Positions 24,581 through 34,242 are shown, numbered from the stretch's first letter. The stretch: 64,000 bases of DNA from Sphingobacteriales bacterium (GCA_016699615.1 CP064984.1:1-64000), one strand, 5' to 3'. A program made the numbers and translations. Notes: generated by a model not told the origin, from the letters alone.

Positions 24581-25924
24581 TTAGAAATTTGAATCTCCAT
24601 ATATTCTACCTTTTAATTTTTCACCAGATTGAGTTAATCCATCATAGTGTCTATTTAAAAGGAATGTTTCTATTCTGTCCATAGTATCTAAAACTACTGA
24701 TACTAAGATTAATAATGATGTGCCACCAAAGAAGTAGGCGAACTGTGAATTGACGCCTAATACTGAAGCAAATGCTGGCATTATGGCAACTATTCCTAAT
24801 CCAATTGCTCCTGGTAATGTAATTCTTGATAATACTGTGTCTATAAATTCTGCTGTGCTTGCACCTGGCTTAACTCCAGGAATATATCCATTACTACGCT
24901 TTAATTCATCAGCCATTTGTTGTGGATTCATGATTAATGCTGTATAGAAATATGTAAATATCACAACTAACAAAAATGTAATTACATTGTATGGAATTGA
25001 TTTAATATCTACCATTTTAGTAAGGAAACCAGACATTGAACTGTTTGGGAAGAATTGTAATATAGTTTGAGGTATAAATAAAAACATTTGAGCAAATATT
25101 ATTGGCATTACACCAGCTATATTTACACGTAATGGTAAAAATCCTCTGCTTGAAGCTGTTTGTGCACTACCTCCTGCAATTTGTTTTGCATAACTTAGTG
25201 GCACTCTTCTTATTGCTTTGATAAGCAGGATTGTAAATAATACAACTCCAAATAATAAGGCAATTTCTAATAATAACATTAATATTCCGCCACCTGTTCC
25301 TTTTACTCTACTCTGAACTTCTACCCAAAAAGAACCTGGTAGACGAGAAATGATATTTGCCATAATGATAATAGATGTACCATTACCAATACCTCTTTCT
25401 TGAATTTGCTCTCCTAACCACATAACAAAAATAGTACCTGCTGTTAATGAAAACATAGTTGTAGCCCAAAATATTGGCATACTAATTTCTGGATTAATAG
25501 GTGTGTTTAATTGTGGTGAAGTTAGATATTTTACATATGCAGTAGCTTGTACAATAGTAACTGCAATAGTACCTAATCTTGTATATTGATTGATTGTTCT
25601 TCTACCGCTCTCTCCTTCTTTTTGTAATTTTTGAAAATATGGAATAGCAAGTGTTGCTAATTGCATAACGATAGAAGTAGAAATATATGGCATGATACCT
25701 AGTGCAAATACAGAAGATCTAGAAAATGCACCACCTGCAAATAAATCAAAAACGCCCAGAACACCTTCTGTAGACATTTGAGATAATGCATTTGGATCAA
25801 TACCAGGCAGAACTACATAGCTACCAAATCTATAGATAAATAAAAGACCTAATGTTAAGTAGATTCTTTTTCTTAAATCCTCAATAGCAAATATATTCCT
25901 TATTGTATCAATAAATTTGTTCAT
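24581..25924 (-). CDS. secY: protein translocase subunit SecY
   Basis: 447 residues with about ten membrane helices. It is the channel of the Sec translocon. Signature segments are FDLFAGGAFSRSSVFALGIMPYISTSI (helix 2 region) and ALIMNPQQMADELKRSNGYIPGVKPG (cytoplasmic loop contacting SecA and the ribosome). Immediately after rplO, 8 nt gap. Confidence 0.97.
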   Translation of the reverse strand: MNKFIDTIRNIFAIEDLRKRIYLTLGLLFIYRFGSYVVLPGIDPNALSQMSTEGVLGVFDLFAGGAFSRSSVFALGIMPYISTSIVMQLATLAIPYFQKLQKEGESGRRTINQYTRLGTIAVTIVQATAYVKYLTSPQLNTPINPEISMPIFWATTMFSLTAGTIFVMWLGEQIQERGIGNGTSIIIMANIISRLPGSFWVEVQSRVKGTGGGILMLLLEIALLFGVVLFTILLIKAIRRVPLSYAKQIAGGSAQTASSRGFLPLRVNIAGVMPIIFAQMFLFIPQTILQFFPNSSMSGFLTKMVDIKSIPYNVITFLLVVIFTYFYTALIMNPQQMADELKRSNGYIPGVKPGASTAEFIDTVLSRITLPGAIGLGIVAIMPAFASVLGVNSQFAYFFGGTSLLILVSVVLDTMDRIETFLLNRHYDGLTQSGEKLKGRIYGDSNF

Positions 25925-25932
25925 GATGTAGT

Positions 25933-26385
25933 TTATATAACAGTAGTTTTACCACCAAGTTTTTCAATAGCTTCTTTTGCTTTATCACTAAATGCGTGTG
26001 CTGAAATAGAAATTGTAGATTTTAATTCACCGTTTGCAAGTACTTTCAATTTTTCAGATTTAGAAATGATTCTCAATTTTCTAAGTTGTTCAAAATTAAA
26101 ATCAACTATATTGTGCTTTTCAGCAAGTTCTTGTAATTTAGATAAATTAATTACTTGATATATCTCTTTGAATGGATTGTTAAAGCCACGTTTAGGTGTA
26201 CGTCTTTGAAGTGGCATTTGTCCACCTTCAAAACCTCTTTTTGATTTATATCCTGAACGAGATTTAGCTCCTTTGTGTCCTTTTCCAGCTGTGCCACCTG
26301 AACCTGATCCTTGACCACGACCAACTCTTTTTCTAGTTTTAGTTGAACCTTCAGCAGGTTTTAAATTATGCAATGAAATACTCAT
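25933..26385 (-). CDS. rplO: 50S ribosomal protein uL15
   Basis: 150 residues. The glycine/arginine-rich N-terminus (KRVGRGQGSGSGGTAGKGHKG) and the SRSGYKSKRGFEGGQMPLQRR motif are diagnostic. It abuts rpmD. Confidence 0.97.
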   Translation of the reverse strand: MSISLHNLKPAEGSTKTRKRVGRGQGSGSGGTAGKGHKGAKSRSGYKSKRGFEGGQMPLQRRTPKRGFNNPFKEIYQVINLSKLQELAEKHNIVDFNFEQLRKLRIISKSEKLKVLANGELKSTISISAHAFSDKAKEAIEKLGGKTTVI

Positions 26386-26386
26386 C

Positions 26387-26569
26387 TTATTGTACGTTTT
26401 CGATTTTTAATAAATGTTGAACAGACTTAATCATACCTTCAACCTGTGGTGTTAATTCTTTTTCCACAGAATGATTTAATTTTTTTATACCAAGAGCAAT
26501 AACAGTATTTTTCTGTTTTTTAGGTCTATCTATGGTACTTTTTACTTGGGTTATTTTAACTTTTGACAT
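26387..26569 (-). CDS. rpmD: 50S ribosomal protein uL30
   Basis: 60 residues from the ATG at 26569 (MSKVKITQVKSTIDRPKKQK). An upstream ATG at 26581 would overlap rpsE and lengthen the protein beyond the family norm, so the inner start is preferred. Confidence 0.94.
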   Translation of the reverse strand: MSKVKITQVKSTIDRPKKQKNTVIALGIKKLNHSVEKELTPQVEGMIKSVQHLLKIENVQ

Positions 26570-26573
26570 AATT

Positions 26574-27095
26574 TTAACCATTAAATACTTTGCTTAATTT
26601 TACTCCTCTATCTTTTGCAATTGTGTAAGGATCTCTTAACTTAGACAATGCTAACACAGTGGCTTTCACTACGTTATGTGGGTTTGATGAACCTAAAGAT
26701 TTAGCTAATACATTGTGTATTCCAGCACTTTCAAGAACAGCACGCATAGAACCTCCAGCAATAACACCAGTACCATCAGATGCTGGTTTTATTAATACTT
26801 TAGCTCCATCAAAAAGTGCTAATTGATCGTGAGGAATTGTTCCTTTTAAGATTGGAATTTTCACTAAGTTCTTTTTAGCATCATCAATTCCTTTAGCTAT
26901 TGCTTCTTGAACTTCTCTTGCTTTACCTAATCCAAAGCCAACCATACCATTTTCGTTTCCGACAACAACAAGTGCTGAGAAGCTAAATGTACGTCCACCT
27001 TTAGTTACTTTAGTAACACGTTGGATATTAACGACTTTTTCTTTTAGTTCGATGTCGTTTGCTTTGAATTTTTCAAATTTTATTTTTGATTGCAT
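26574..27095 (-). CDS. rpsE: 30S ribosomal protein uS5
   Basis: 173 residues. The S5 signature VTKGGRTFSFSALVVVGNENGMVGFGLGKA is present, followed by GTGVIAGGSMRAVLESAG. It acts in decoding fidelity. Four nt before rpmD. Confidence 0.97.
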   Translation of the reverse strand: MQSKIKFEKFKANDIELKEKVVNIQRVTKVTKGGRTFSFSALVVVGNENGMVGFGLGKAREVQEAIAKGIDDAKKNLVKIPILKGTIPHDQLALFDGAKVLIKPASDGTGVIAGGSMRAVLESAGIHNVLAKSLGSSNPHNVVKATVLALSKLRDPYTIAKDRGVKLSKVFNG

Positions 27096-27113
27096 TTTCT
27101 CTTTTTTAATCTA

Positions 27114-27467
27114 TTAAAATTGAAGTCCATTTTCACGAGCTGCATCTGCTAATGCTTTCACTCTACCATGATATAAAAATCCATTTCTGTCAAAAACAAC
27201 AGTAGAAATATTGTTTTGCTTAGCTAAATCTGCTATTAACTTGCCCACTTCTTTAGATAACTCAGTTTTTGTTTTACCTTTTTTATCTAATTTAGCAGAA
27301 GATGCAGATAACATTGTTATGCCTTTTGTATCATCTACAAGTTGAGCATAAATGTTTGTGTTGCTTTTATATACGCAAAGTCTTGGCTGTTCTGTAGAAC
27401 CGTTAATTTTCTTTCTAATTCTATATTTTAGTTTCAGTCTTCTTGTAACCTTTGTTTTACTTAACAT
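27114..27467 (-). CDS. rplR: 50S ribosomal protein uL18
   Basis: 117 residues. It binds 5S rRNA. RLCVYKSNTNIYAQLVDDTKG and FDRNGFLYHGRVKALADAAREN are typical. The gap to rplF is 11 nt once the rplF stop is placed at 27479. Confidence 0.97.
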   Translation of the reverse strand: MLSKTKVTRRLKLKYRIRKKINGSTEQPRLCVYKSNTNIYAQLVDDTKGITMLSASSAKLDKKGKTKTELSKEVGKLIADLAKQNNISTVVFDRNGFLYHGRVKALADAARENGLQF

Positions 27468-27478
27468 GACTATTATTT

Positions 27479-28037
27479 TTATTTTTTACCTGCAGACTTT
27501 CCTGCTTTTTTTCTTAATATTTCTCCAGTGTATTTGATACCTTTTCCTTTGTAAGGTTCTGGTTTTCTTATAGATCTGATTTTAGCTGCTACTTGTCCTA
27601 TTAATTGTCTATCAGTACTTTCTAAGATAATCTTAGGTGCTTGACCTTTTACTGTTTCTGTAGTTAACTTTACTTCATCTGGTAATAATACATATACTGG
27701 ATGTGAATAACCTACAGATAATTCTAATAATTGACCTGTATTACTTGCTCTAAAACCAACTCCCGACTACATCAAGTTCTCTTTTAAAGCCTTCAGATAC
27801 ACCAACAACCATATTGTTTATTAAAGCTCTATACAATCCGTGTAGTGCTTTATGGCGTTTTTGTTCAGTAGGTCTTGAAATGATTATTTGACCATTTTCA
27901 TTAGATACTTTAATATCTCTGTCTACTTTTTGAGTAAGTGTTCCTTTCGGACCTTTTACAGTAACTGTATTATTTTCAGATACAGATACTTCTGTTTTTG
28001 CTGGAATTGATATTGGTGCTTTGCCTATACGTGACAT
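27479..28037 (-). CDS. rplF: 50S ribosomal protein uL6, one-base frameshift
   Basis: The first frame gives MSRIGKAPISIPAKTEV through FKRELDVVGSWF and stops at 27750. Removing one base near 27761 (GTC GGG A GTT becomes GTC GGG GTT) restores VVGVGFRASN and an open frame to a TAA at 27479, ending RKKAGKSAGKK. The restored length is about 185 residues, exactly normal. uL6 is needed for 50S assembly, so a sequencing error is likelier than a real break. Confidence 0.93.
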
Positions 28038-28047
28038 ACTATATTTT

Positions 28048-28446
28048 TTAAGATACTAAACAAATAATTTCTCCACCTACATTTTGCTGACGTGCTTGCT
28101 TATCTGTCAATACGCCTTTTGATGTAGATAAAATTGCAATTCCTAAACCATTTTTTACTCTTGGAATAGAATCTACGTGTGCGTACTTACGCAAACCTGG
28201 TTTAGATATTCTCAATAATTCTCTAATTGCTGGTTCTCTAGTAGAAGCATTGTATTTTAATGCTATTCTGATTAATCCTTGAGGACCATCTTCTTCAAAT
28301 TTATATTTTAGGATATATCCATTTTCGTATAAAAGCTCTGTAATCTTCTTTTTAAGATTAGATGCAGGAATGTCCACGATTTCGTGACCTGCCATTTGAG
28401 CATTTCTTATTCTTGTTAGATAATCTGATATTGGATCAGTAACCAT
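28048..28446 (-). CDS. rpsH: 30S ribosomal protein uS8
   Basis: 132 residues. MVTDPISDYLTRIRNA start and the C-terminal STSKGVLTDKQARQQNVGGEIIC are diagnostic. S8 regulates the spc operon in E. coli; whether it does here is not visible. Confidence 0.97.
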   Translation of the reverse strand: MVTDPISDYLTRIRNAQMAGHEIVDIPASNLKKKITELLYENGYILKYKFEEDGPQGLIRIALKYNASTREPAIRELLRISKPGLRKYAHVDSIPRVKNGLGIAILSTSKGVLTDKQARQQNVGGEIICLVS

Positions 28447-28474
28447 TTTATTTAGTTTATTCGTTTATAATTAA

Positions 28475-28743
28475 TTACCAACTTGCTTTTGTAACTCCTG
28501 GTATTTTTCCATCGTTTGCTAAATCTCTGAATTTTATTCTTGAAATTCCGAAGAAGCCTACATATCCTCTTGGACGTCCAGTTATTTTGCATCTGTTTCT
28601 GTATCTAACTGGAGAAGAGTTTTTGGTAGCTTATCTAGCAAATCCCATTTTCCTTCTTTTTTTAGTTGTTCACGCTTTTCCTTATATTTAGCAATCATTT
28701 TTGCTCTTTTGGCATCGCGTGCTTTCATTGATTCTTTTGCCAT
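28475..28743 (-). CDS. rpsN: 30S ribosomal protein uS14, one-base frameshift
   Basis: The ATG at 28743 opens MAKESMKARDAKRAKMIAKY and continues to LLDKLPK. There an A5 run (28620-28624, T on plus) should be A6. With the extra A the frame continues NSSPVRYRNRCKITGRPRGY and ends GVTKASW before the TAA at 28475, an 89-residue zinc-free uS14. As written, it stops shortly after the break. It fills the rplE-rpsH gap in the standard spc order, so this is the real rpsN gene. Confidence 0.92.
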
Positions 28744-28752
28744 CTATCTTTC

Positions 28753-29310
28753 TTATTTATTTTTCTTTACAAATGGAATACCTATTTCTGTTAATAGCGC
28801 ATGAGCTTCATCATCAGTTTTAGCAGTAGTTACGAATGTGATATCCATACCGCTGATTCTGTTGATTTTATCTATGTCTATCTCAGGGAAAATTATATGT
28901 TCTTTGATACCTAAAGTGTAGTTACCTCTACCATCAAAAGCTTTTTCATTTACACCTTTAAAATCTCTAACTTGTGGTAATGCAACTGATATTAATCTAT
29001 CTAAAAATTCATACATTCTGTCACCTCTTAAAGTTACCATTACACCAATTGGCATATTTTCTCTTAATTTGAAGTTAGATATTGCTTTTTTAGATTTAGT
29101 AGACATTGCTTTTTGACCAGTGATTCTTGTAATTTCGTCAACTTGGTTATCAATGATTTTTTTGTCTCCAACAGCGATACCAACACCTTGATTAACAACG
29201 ATTTTTGTTAATTTTGGCACTTGCATAACAGATTTATACTGATATTTTTCCATTAATTTAGGAATTACTTCTTCAGTATATTTTTTTCTTAATCTAATAA
29301 CGTAGCTCAT
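28753..29310 (-). CDS. rplE: 50S ribosomal protein uL5
   Basis: 185 residues. VPKLTKIVVNQGVGIAVGDKK and GNYTLGIKEHIIFPEIDIDKI are hallmark segments. It binds 5S rRNA. One nt from rplX. Confidence 0.98.
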   Translation of the reverse strand: MSYVIRLRKKYTEEVIPKLMEKYQYKSVMQVPKLTKIVVNQGVGIAVGDKKIIDNQVDEITRITGQKAMSTKSKKAISNFKLRENMPIGVMVTLRGDRMYEFLDRLISVALPQVRDFKGVNEKAFDGRGNYTLGIKEHIIFPEIDIDKINRISGMDITFVTTAKTDDEAHALLTEIGIPFVKKNK

Positions 29311-29311
29311 A

Positions 29312-29653
29312 TTATATTACCTCCCCTGTTTTTTTTGCGAATCTAACAATTTTTCCGTCTTCTGCAACTTTTCTACCTACGCGTGTTGGTTTTCCAGCTA
29401 CAAGTAATTTTACATTTGAAATGTGTATAGATGCTTCTTGTTCTACGATTCCACCTTGTTGGTTTTGTGCGTTTGGTTTTGTATGTTTTTTAACCATATT
29501 CACACCTTCTACTAATACTCTACTTTCTTTTGGGTAGACCTCTATCACGTTTCCTTCTTTTCCAGAACTTGCTCCTGAGATAACAACTACTTTGTCACCT
29601 TTTTTGATTTTTAATTTTGGGGCAAATCTTTTTTGTGTATTTACTTTTTTCAT
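29312..29653 (-). CDS. rplX: 50S ribosomal protein uL24
   Basis: 113 residues with the KOW motif (KIKKGDKVVVISGASSGKEGNV) and VEGVNMVKKHTKPNAQNQQGG. It is an assembly initiator of the 50S subunit. Confidence 0.97.
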   Translation of the reverse strand: MKKVNTQKRFAPKLKIKKGDKVVVISGASSGKEGNVIEVYPKESRVLVEGVNMVKKHTKPNAQNQQGGIVEQEASIHISNVKLLVAGKPTRVGRKVAEDGKIVRFAKKTGEVI

Positions 29654-29654
29654 C

Positions 29655-30023
29655 TTATAAAACTTCTGGTGCTAATGAAATAATTTTCATATAATCTTTG
29701 TCTCTTAATTCTCTTGCTACAGGACCAAATATACGACTTGCTCTTGGCTCATCTTGGTTATTTAGAAGAACTACAGCATTGTCATCAAAACGAATATATG
29801 AACCATCTTTGCGTTTTACTTCTTTTTTTGTACGTACAATCACTGCTTTAGAAACTTGTTTTTTCTTTACGTTTCCGCCTGGTGCTGCACTTTTTACAGA
29901 AACAACAATTTTGTCTCCTATACTTGCGTATCTAGACTTTGAGCCTTTAAGTACTCTGATGCAAAGCACTTCTTTTGCGCCGCTGTTGTCTGCTACTTTT
30001 AATCTTGATTCTGACTGTATCAT
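29655..30023 (-). CDS. rplN: 50S ribosomal protein uL14
   Basis: 122 residues. MIQSESRLKVADNSGAKEVLCIRVL start and ARIFGPVARELRDKDYMKIISLAPEVL end are highly conserved. One nt from rplX and 4 nt from rpsQ. Confidence 0.98.
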   Translation of the reverse strand: MIQSESRLKVADNSGAKEVLCIRVLKGSKSRYASIGDKIVVSVKSAAPGGNVKKKQVSKAVIVRTKKEVKRKDGSYIRFDDNAVVLLNNQDEPRASRIFGPVARELRDKDYMKIISLAPEVL

Positions 30024-30027
30024 AAAA

Positions 30028-30300
30028 TTATTTTGCTCTTTCTAAAATTTCTACTAATCTCCAACGTTTTGTTTTACTTAATGGTCTAGTTTCCATTATT
30101 TTTACTGTATCGCCAGGATTGCATTCGTTATTTTCATCGTGTGCATGGAAACTCTTCGTTTTTTTCAAGAACTTTCCATACTTAGGATGTTTAATTTTTC
30201 TTTCTATTTTAACAGTAATAGTTTTGTCCATCTTATTTGATTTCACAACACCAATACGTGTTTTTCTTTCTTTTCTTACTATTGTTTGTTCTGCACTCAT
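30028..30300 (-). CDS. rpsQ: 30S ribosomal protein uS17
   Basis: 90 residues. RIGVVKSNKMDKTITVKIERK and CNPGDTVKIMETRPLSKTKRWRLV mark the OB-fold S17 protein. Normal operon position. Confidence 0.97.
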   Translation of the reverse strand: MSAEQTIVRKERKTRIGVVKSNKMDKTITVKIERKIKHPKYGKFLKKTKSFHAHDENNECNPGDTVKIMETRPLSKTKRWRLVEILERAK

Positions 30301-30309
30301 GTTGCAATA

Positions 30310-30519
30310 TTATGCTTGGTTAGACAATTTTCTTTTACTAATTTCTGTTTGGATTCTAGCGATTTCTTTTCTTGATGTTTTAAAAATGCTTGTATCTTCC
30401 AAAGGACTTACTGCGTGATTAAATTTCAGTTTTTTTAATCTTAACTTAGCCGCTTTCAACTCGTTGTGAAGCTCTTCGGTTGCAGTATTTGCTATTTCTG
30501 TATATAATTTATTTGACAT
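30310..30519 (-). CDS. rpmC: 50S ribosomal protein uL29
   Basis: 69 residues, two-helix hairpin: TEELHNELKAAKLRLKKLKFNHAV and RKEIARIQTEISKRKLS. It sits beside the exit tunnel. Normal position between rplP and rpsQ. Confidence 0.95.
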   Translation of the reverse strand: MSNKLYTEIANTATEELHNELKAAKLRLKKLKFNHAVSPLEDTSIFKTSRKEIARIQTEISKRKLSNQA

Positions 30520-30530
30520 ATTATTTTAAT

Positions 30531-30953
30531 TTATTGACCGTCATAATCTCTTCTCACAATAAATTTAAGTTTTACTGGCAATTTTTGTGCAGCTAACTCT
30601 AAAGATTCTTGTGCTAATTGTTTTGATACACCTTCTATTTCGAATAATATTCTGCCTGGTTGTACTAGAGCTGCCCAATGGTCTAAAGCACCTTTTCCTT
30701 TACCCATACGAACTTCAGCTGGTTTTTTAGTAATTGGTTTATCTGGAAATATTTTTATCCAAACTTTACCTTCTCTCTTCATATTACGAGTCAATGCAAT
30801 ACGAGCTGCTTCAATTTGTCTACTGGTAATTCTACCTTCATCTAAACATTTAAGTCCAAATGAACCGAATGCTAAGCTATATCCTCTTCCAGCATTTCCT
30901 TCGTTTCTGCCTTTCTGTACTTTTCTAAACTTAACTCTTTTAGGTTGTAACAT
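30531..30953 (-). CDS. rplP: 50S ribosomal protein uL16
   Basis: 140 residues. MLQPKRVKFRKVQKGRNEG start, FGSFGLKCLDEGRITSRQIEAARIA, and RMGKGKGALDHWAALVQPGRI. It organises the A site of the 50S subunit. Confidence 0.98.
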   Translation of the reverse strand: MLQPKRVKFRKVQKGRNEGNAGRGYSLAFGSFGLKCLDEGRITSRQIEAARIALTRNMKREGKVWIKIFPDKPITKKPAEVRMGKGKGALDHWAALVQPGRILFEIEGVSKQLAQESLELAAQKLPVKLKFIVRRDYDGQ

Positions 30954-30980
30954 TTTTTTTAATTATAGTTATTAATTAAA

Positions 30981-31727
30981 TTATTTTCTTCTTTCTCTTC
31001 TTTCTGGTCTGTCTCTTTTTTCACCTCTTGGCGCTCTTCTTTCATTGCCTCTTGGTTGTCTTTTTTGCTCTTCAACTCCAACATTTGGTGTTAAGTCTCT
31101 TTTTGTAAATACTTCACCTTTACAAATCCAAACTTTAACTCCGATAATACCATATATTGTATTTGCTTCTTTAATTGCATAATCAATATCAGCTCTAAAT
31201 GTATGTAATGGTGTTCTTCCTTCTTTATATTCTTCACTTCTTGCCATCTCAGCACCACCAAGTCTACCTGAACATTTTACTTTTATTCCTTCTACTCCTA
31301 ATCTCATTGCAGATGCAATTGCCATTTTCACAGCTCTTCTGAAATTAACACGCGCTTCTAATTGTTTACATATTGTTTCACCAACTATAGCTGCATCAAT
31401 CTCTGGTCTTCTTATTTCTACAATATTTATTTGTACATCTTTCCCAGTTAATTTTTTGATTTCTTCTTTAATCTTATCTACTTCTCCGCCACCTTTTCCG
31501 ATAATAATTCCTGGTCTAGATGTATGTATTGATATTGTAATTCTATTTAGTGTTCTTTCTATGATAATTTTTGATACGCCACCTTTTTGAATACGTGCAT
31601 TAAGGTATTTTCTGATTTTGTGATCTTCTATTAATTTTTCACTAAAATCTTTTCCACCGTACCAGTTTGAATCCCATCCTCTTGTGATGCCTAAACGATT
31701 TACTATTGGATTTGCTTTTTGTCCCAT
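30981..31727 (-). CDS. rpsC: 30S ribosomal protein uS3
   Basis: 248 residues. It has the KH domain (RPGIIIGKGGGEVDKIKEEIKKLTG) and the S3 C-terminal domain (GVKVWICKGEVF), then a basic tail rich in Arg/Glu (RGNERRAPRGEKRDRPERRER) that is longer than in E. coli. Confidence 0.97.
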   Translation of the reverse strand: MGQKANPIVNRLGITRGWDSNWYGGKDFSEKLIEDHKIRKYLNARIQKGGVSKIIIERTLNRITISIHTSRPGIIIGKGGGEVDKIKEEIKKLTGKDVQINIVEIRRPEIDAAIVGETICKQLEARVNFRRAVKMAIASAMRLGVEGIKVKCSGRLGGAEMARSEEYKEGRTPLHTFRADIDYAIKEANTIYGIIGVKVWICKGEVFTKRDLTPNVGVEEQKRQPRGNERRAPRGEKRDRPERRERRK

Positions 31728-31739
31728 TAACCTATTTTA

Positions 31740-32174
31740 TTAATTATTATCAGTATTTTCAGATACTTCAATTGAGTTATTGCTATTTCTGCTTGCTAAT
31801 TTTAATGTAAGATGATTTGATCGTTTTCTTACTCTATATGCTCTTCCCATTGGTGCTGGTAAAAATCTTTTTAAAACTCTTCCACCATCTACAAAAATTT
31901 CTTGAACATATAAATCAGCTTCAGCAGCAGTTGTATTGTTTTTTTGTTCCCAATTTGCAATTGCAGATCTCAACAATTTTTCTACTGTTTGAGATGCATG
32001 TTTTGATGAAAACATTAATATATTTAAAGCTTGATCTACATTCTTTCCTCTAACTAAATCTGTTACCAATCTCATTTTTCTTGGAGATGTAGGCACAGCT
32101 GTTGCTTTTGCAACACATGTGCTTTTTTTAGCTTCTTTTCTTAATTCAGCTGATATTTTTTTTCTAGCTCCCAT
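31740..32174 (-). CDS. rplV: 50S ribosomal protein uL22
   Basis: 144 residues. SPRKMRLVTDLVRGKNVDQALNIL and RFLPAPMGRAYRVRKRSNHLT line the exit tunnel in this family. It ends with a polar Asn-rich tail. Confidence 0.97.
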   Translation of the reverse strand: MGARKKISAELRKEAKKSTCVAKATAVPTSPRKMRLVTDLVRGKNVDQALNILMFSSKHASQTVEKLLRSAIANWEQKNNTTAAEADLYVQEIFVDGGRVLKRFLPAPMGRAYRVRKRSNHLTLKLASRNSNNSIEVSENTDNN

Positions 32175-32184
32175 TTCTTATAAA

Positions 32185-32451
32185 TTATTTTCTATTTCCT
32201 GAATGTCCTTTAAATTGTCTTGTTGGAGAAAATTCACCCAATTTATGACCTACCATGTTTTCAGTTACATATACTGGAATAAATTTATTGCCATTATGTA
32301 CTGCAAATGTATGTCCTACGAACTCTGGTGTAATCATAGATGCTCTAGACCATGTTTTGATTACATTTTTTTTGTTTGATTCATTCATTGCGTCTACTTT
32401 CTTTTGTAAAGTATAAGCTATGTATGGTCCTTTCTTTAAACTTCTAGCCAT
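32185..32451 (-). CDS. rpsS: 30S ribosomal protein uS19
   Basis: 88 residues. MARSLKKGPYIAYTLQKKV start and MVGHKLGEFSPTRQFKGHSGNRK end are diagnostic. 5 nt after rplB. Confidence 0.97.
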   Translation of the reverse strand: MARSLKKGPYIAYTLQKKVDAMNESNKKNVIKTWSRASMITPEFVGHTFAVHNGNKFIPVYVTENMVGHKLGEFSPTRQFKGHSGNRK

Positions 32452-32456
32452 GTTAA

Positions 32457-33290
32457 TTATTTATTCTTAGATTTTCCCTTAGAAATTATATACTTACTTG
32501 ATGCTTTTTTCGTATTTCTAGTTTTCTTACCTTTAGCAATTAAACCTTTTCTTGATCTTGGGTGACCACCTGAAGCTCTACCTTCACCACCACCCATTGG
32601 ATGATCTACTGGGTTCATTGCTACTGGTCGAGTTCTAGGTCTTCTACCTTTCCATCTATTTGCACCTGCTTTACCCATTACTAATAAGCTATGATCTGAA
32701 TTAGAGACAGTGCCTATTGTAGCCATGCATGTTGCTAAAATCATTCTTGATTCACCTGAAGGTAATTTGATGATTGCATATTTGCCATCTTTACCTGTAA
32801 GCTGAGCAAATGTTCCAGCACTTCTACATATTGATGCACCTTTACCTGGTTGTAATTCGATATTGTGAATTACAGAACCTAGTGGCATATTTCCTAATTG
32901 TAGTGCATTTCCTACTTCTGGAGCAACTTTAATTCCAGATATAATTTCTTGTCCTACAGCGATGCCTTCTGGAGCAATAATATATCTTTTTTCTCCATCT
33001 TTATATGATACTAAAGCAATAAATGCTGATCTGTTTGGGTCATACTCAACAGTTTTTACTGTAGCTGGAATATCATATTTGTTTCTTTTAAAATCAATAA
33101 TACGATATTGTTTTTTATGACCACCACCAATATATCTCATGGTCATCTCTCCTTTTTGGTTTCTACCACCAGAACGTTTATTAGGAACTAATAATGATTT
33201 CTCTGGTTTATTGGTTGTAACTTCGGCATAAGCATTTGCTACTTTGTATCTTAAGCCAGGAGTTATTGGTGTAAATTTCTTTGTTGCCAT
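32457..33290 (-). CDS. rplB: 50S ribosomal protein uL2
   Basis: 277 residues. NPVDHPMGGGEGRASGGHPRS carries the conserved His that lies near the peptidyl-transferase centre; KRSGGRNQKGEMTMRYIGGGHKK is the N-terminal RNA-binding part. Confidence 0.98.
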   Translation of the reverse strand: MATKKFTPITPGLRYKVANAYAEVTTNKPEKSLLVPNKRSGGRNQKGEMTMRYIGGGHKKQYRIIDFKRNKYDIPATVKTVEYDPNRSAFIALVSYKDGEKRYIIAPEGIAVGQEIISGIKVAPEVGNALQLGNMPLGSVIHNIELQPGKGASICRSAGTFAQLTGKDGKYAIIKLPSGESRMILATCMATIGTVSNSDHSLLVMGKAGANRWKGRRPRTRPVAMNPVDHPMGGGEGRASGGHPRSRKGLIAKGKKTRNTKKASSKYIISKGKSKNK

Positions 33291-33315
33291 CTTCTTAAAT
33301 CTGCTTTACTATATC

Positions 33316-33606
33316 TTATAAATCTGTATAAAAATCAATTGTTTCGCCGTCAGCTAATTTTATTAAAGCTTTTTTATAGCTACCTCTTCTACCTGAGATG
33401 ATATTTGTTTTTGTGAATTTAGATTTTGGTTTAGAAGGCATAACTAAAGTATTTACTTCTTCTACATTCACGCCATACATCTCTTCTATTGCTTTTTTAA
33501 TTTCAATTTTATTCGCTTTTTTATCTACGATAAAAGTATATTTCTCAGCTCTATCTTGTAGTTTTTGAGACTTTTCTGTGATTAAAGGTTTCTTTAAAAT
33601 TTCCAT
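33316..33606 (-). CDS. rplW: 50S ribosomal protein uL23
   Basis: 96 residues. KPLITEKSQKLQDRAEKYTFIVDKKANKIEIKKAIEEMYGV is typical. It is the docking site for SRP and trigger factor at the exit tunnel. Confidence 0.96.
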   Translation of the reverse strand: MEILKKPLITEKSQKLQDRAEKYTFIVDKKANKIEIKKAIEEMYGVNVEEVNTLVMPSKPKSKFTKTNIISGRRGSYKKALIKLADGETIDFYTDL

Positions 33607-33609
33607 ATA

Positions 33610-34242
33610 TTAGTTATTTACTAATTGGTTAGATAATGCTTCGATAGATTTCTCACTCAATAATATCATACTATTATTCATTATTTCGTAAGTATTTAAG
33701 TTGCTTACTTCTGCAAGACCAGCACCTTGAATATTTCTTGAAGATAAATAGATATTATCATTGATTTCTGGTAAGATGAACAATGATTTTTTGTTTTCTA
33801 AACCGAAATCTTTTAAGAAATTTACATATTCTTTAGTTCTAGGTGTTTCTAAAGAAAAATCTTCAACAACTTTGATTGCATTTGATGCTATTTTAGCAGA
33901 AAGTGCAGATATTTTAGCTAATTCTTTAACTTTTTTATTCAACTTAAAACTATAACTTCTTGGTCTTGGTCCGAAAATTCTAGCACCACCTTTGAATAAT
34001 GGGTTTTTGATACTACCTTTTCTTGAACCACCTGTACCTTTTTGTTTATGTAGTTTTCTTGTAGAACCAGATAATTCTGATTTCTCAAGTGTTTTATGTG
34101 TTCCGCTTCTTCTATTCGCTAAATATTGCTTTACAGCTAGATATATAACATGCTCATTAGGTTCTATTCCAAAAATGTGATCTGGAAGTTCAACCTGACG
34201 TCCTGTTGCTTGACCTTGTTTATTATATACTTCTAATTTCAT
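33610..34242 (-). CDS. rplD: 50S ribosomal protein uL4
   Basis: 210 residues. The tunnel-loop motif KQKGTGGSRKGSIKNPLFKGGARIFGPRPRSYSFKLNKK is present. In E. coli L4 represses the S10 operon; no leader structure of that kind was resolved here. Confidence 0.97.
   Translation of the reverse strand: MKLEVYNKQGQATGRQVELPDHIFGIEPNEHVIYLAVKQYLANRRSGTHKTLEKSELSGSTRKLHKQKGTGGSRKGSIKNPLFKGGARIFGPRPRSYSFKLNKKVKELAKISALSAKIASNAIKVVEDFSLETPRTKEYVNFLKDFGLENKKSLFILPEINDNIYLSSRNIQGAGLAEVSNLNTYEIMNNSMILLSEKSIEALSNQLVNN

Noticed and set aside
28620..28624. Programmed frameshifting in rpsN
   Set aside because: The site is an A5 run with no slippery heptamer, and similar run-length breaks recur in unrelated genes.
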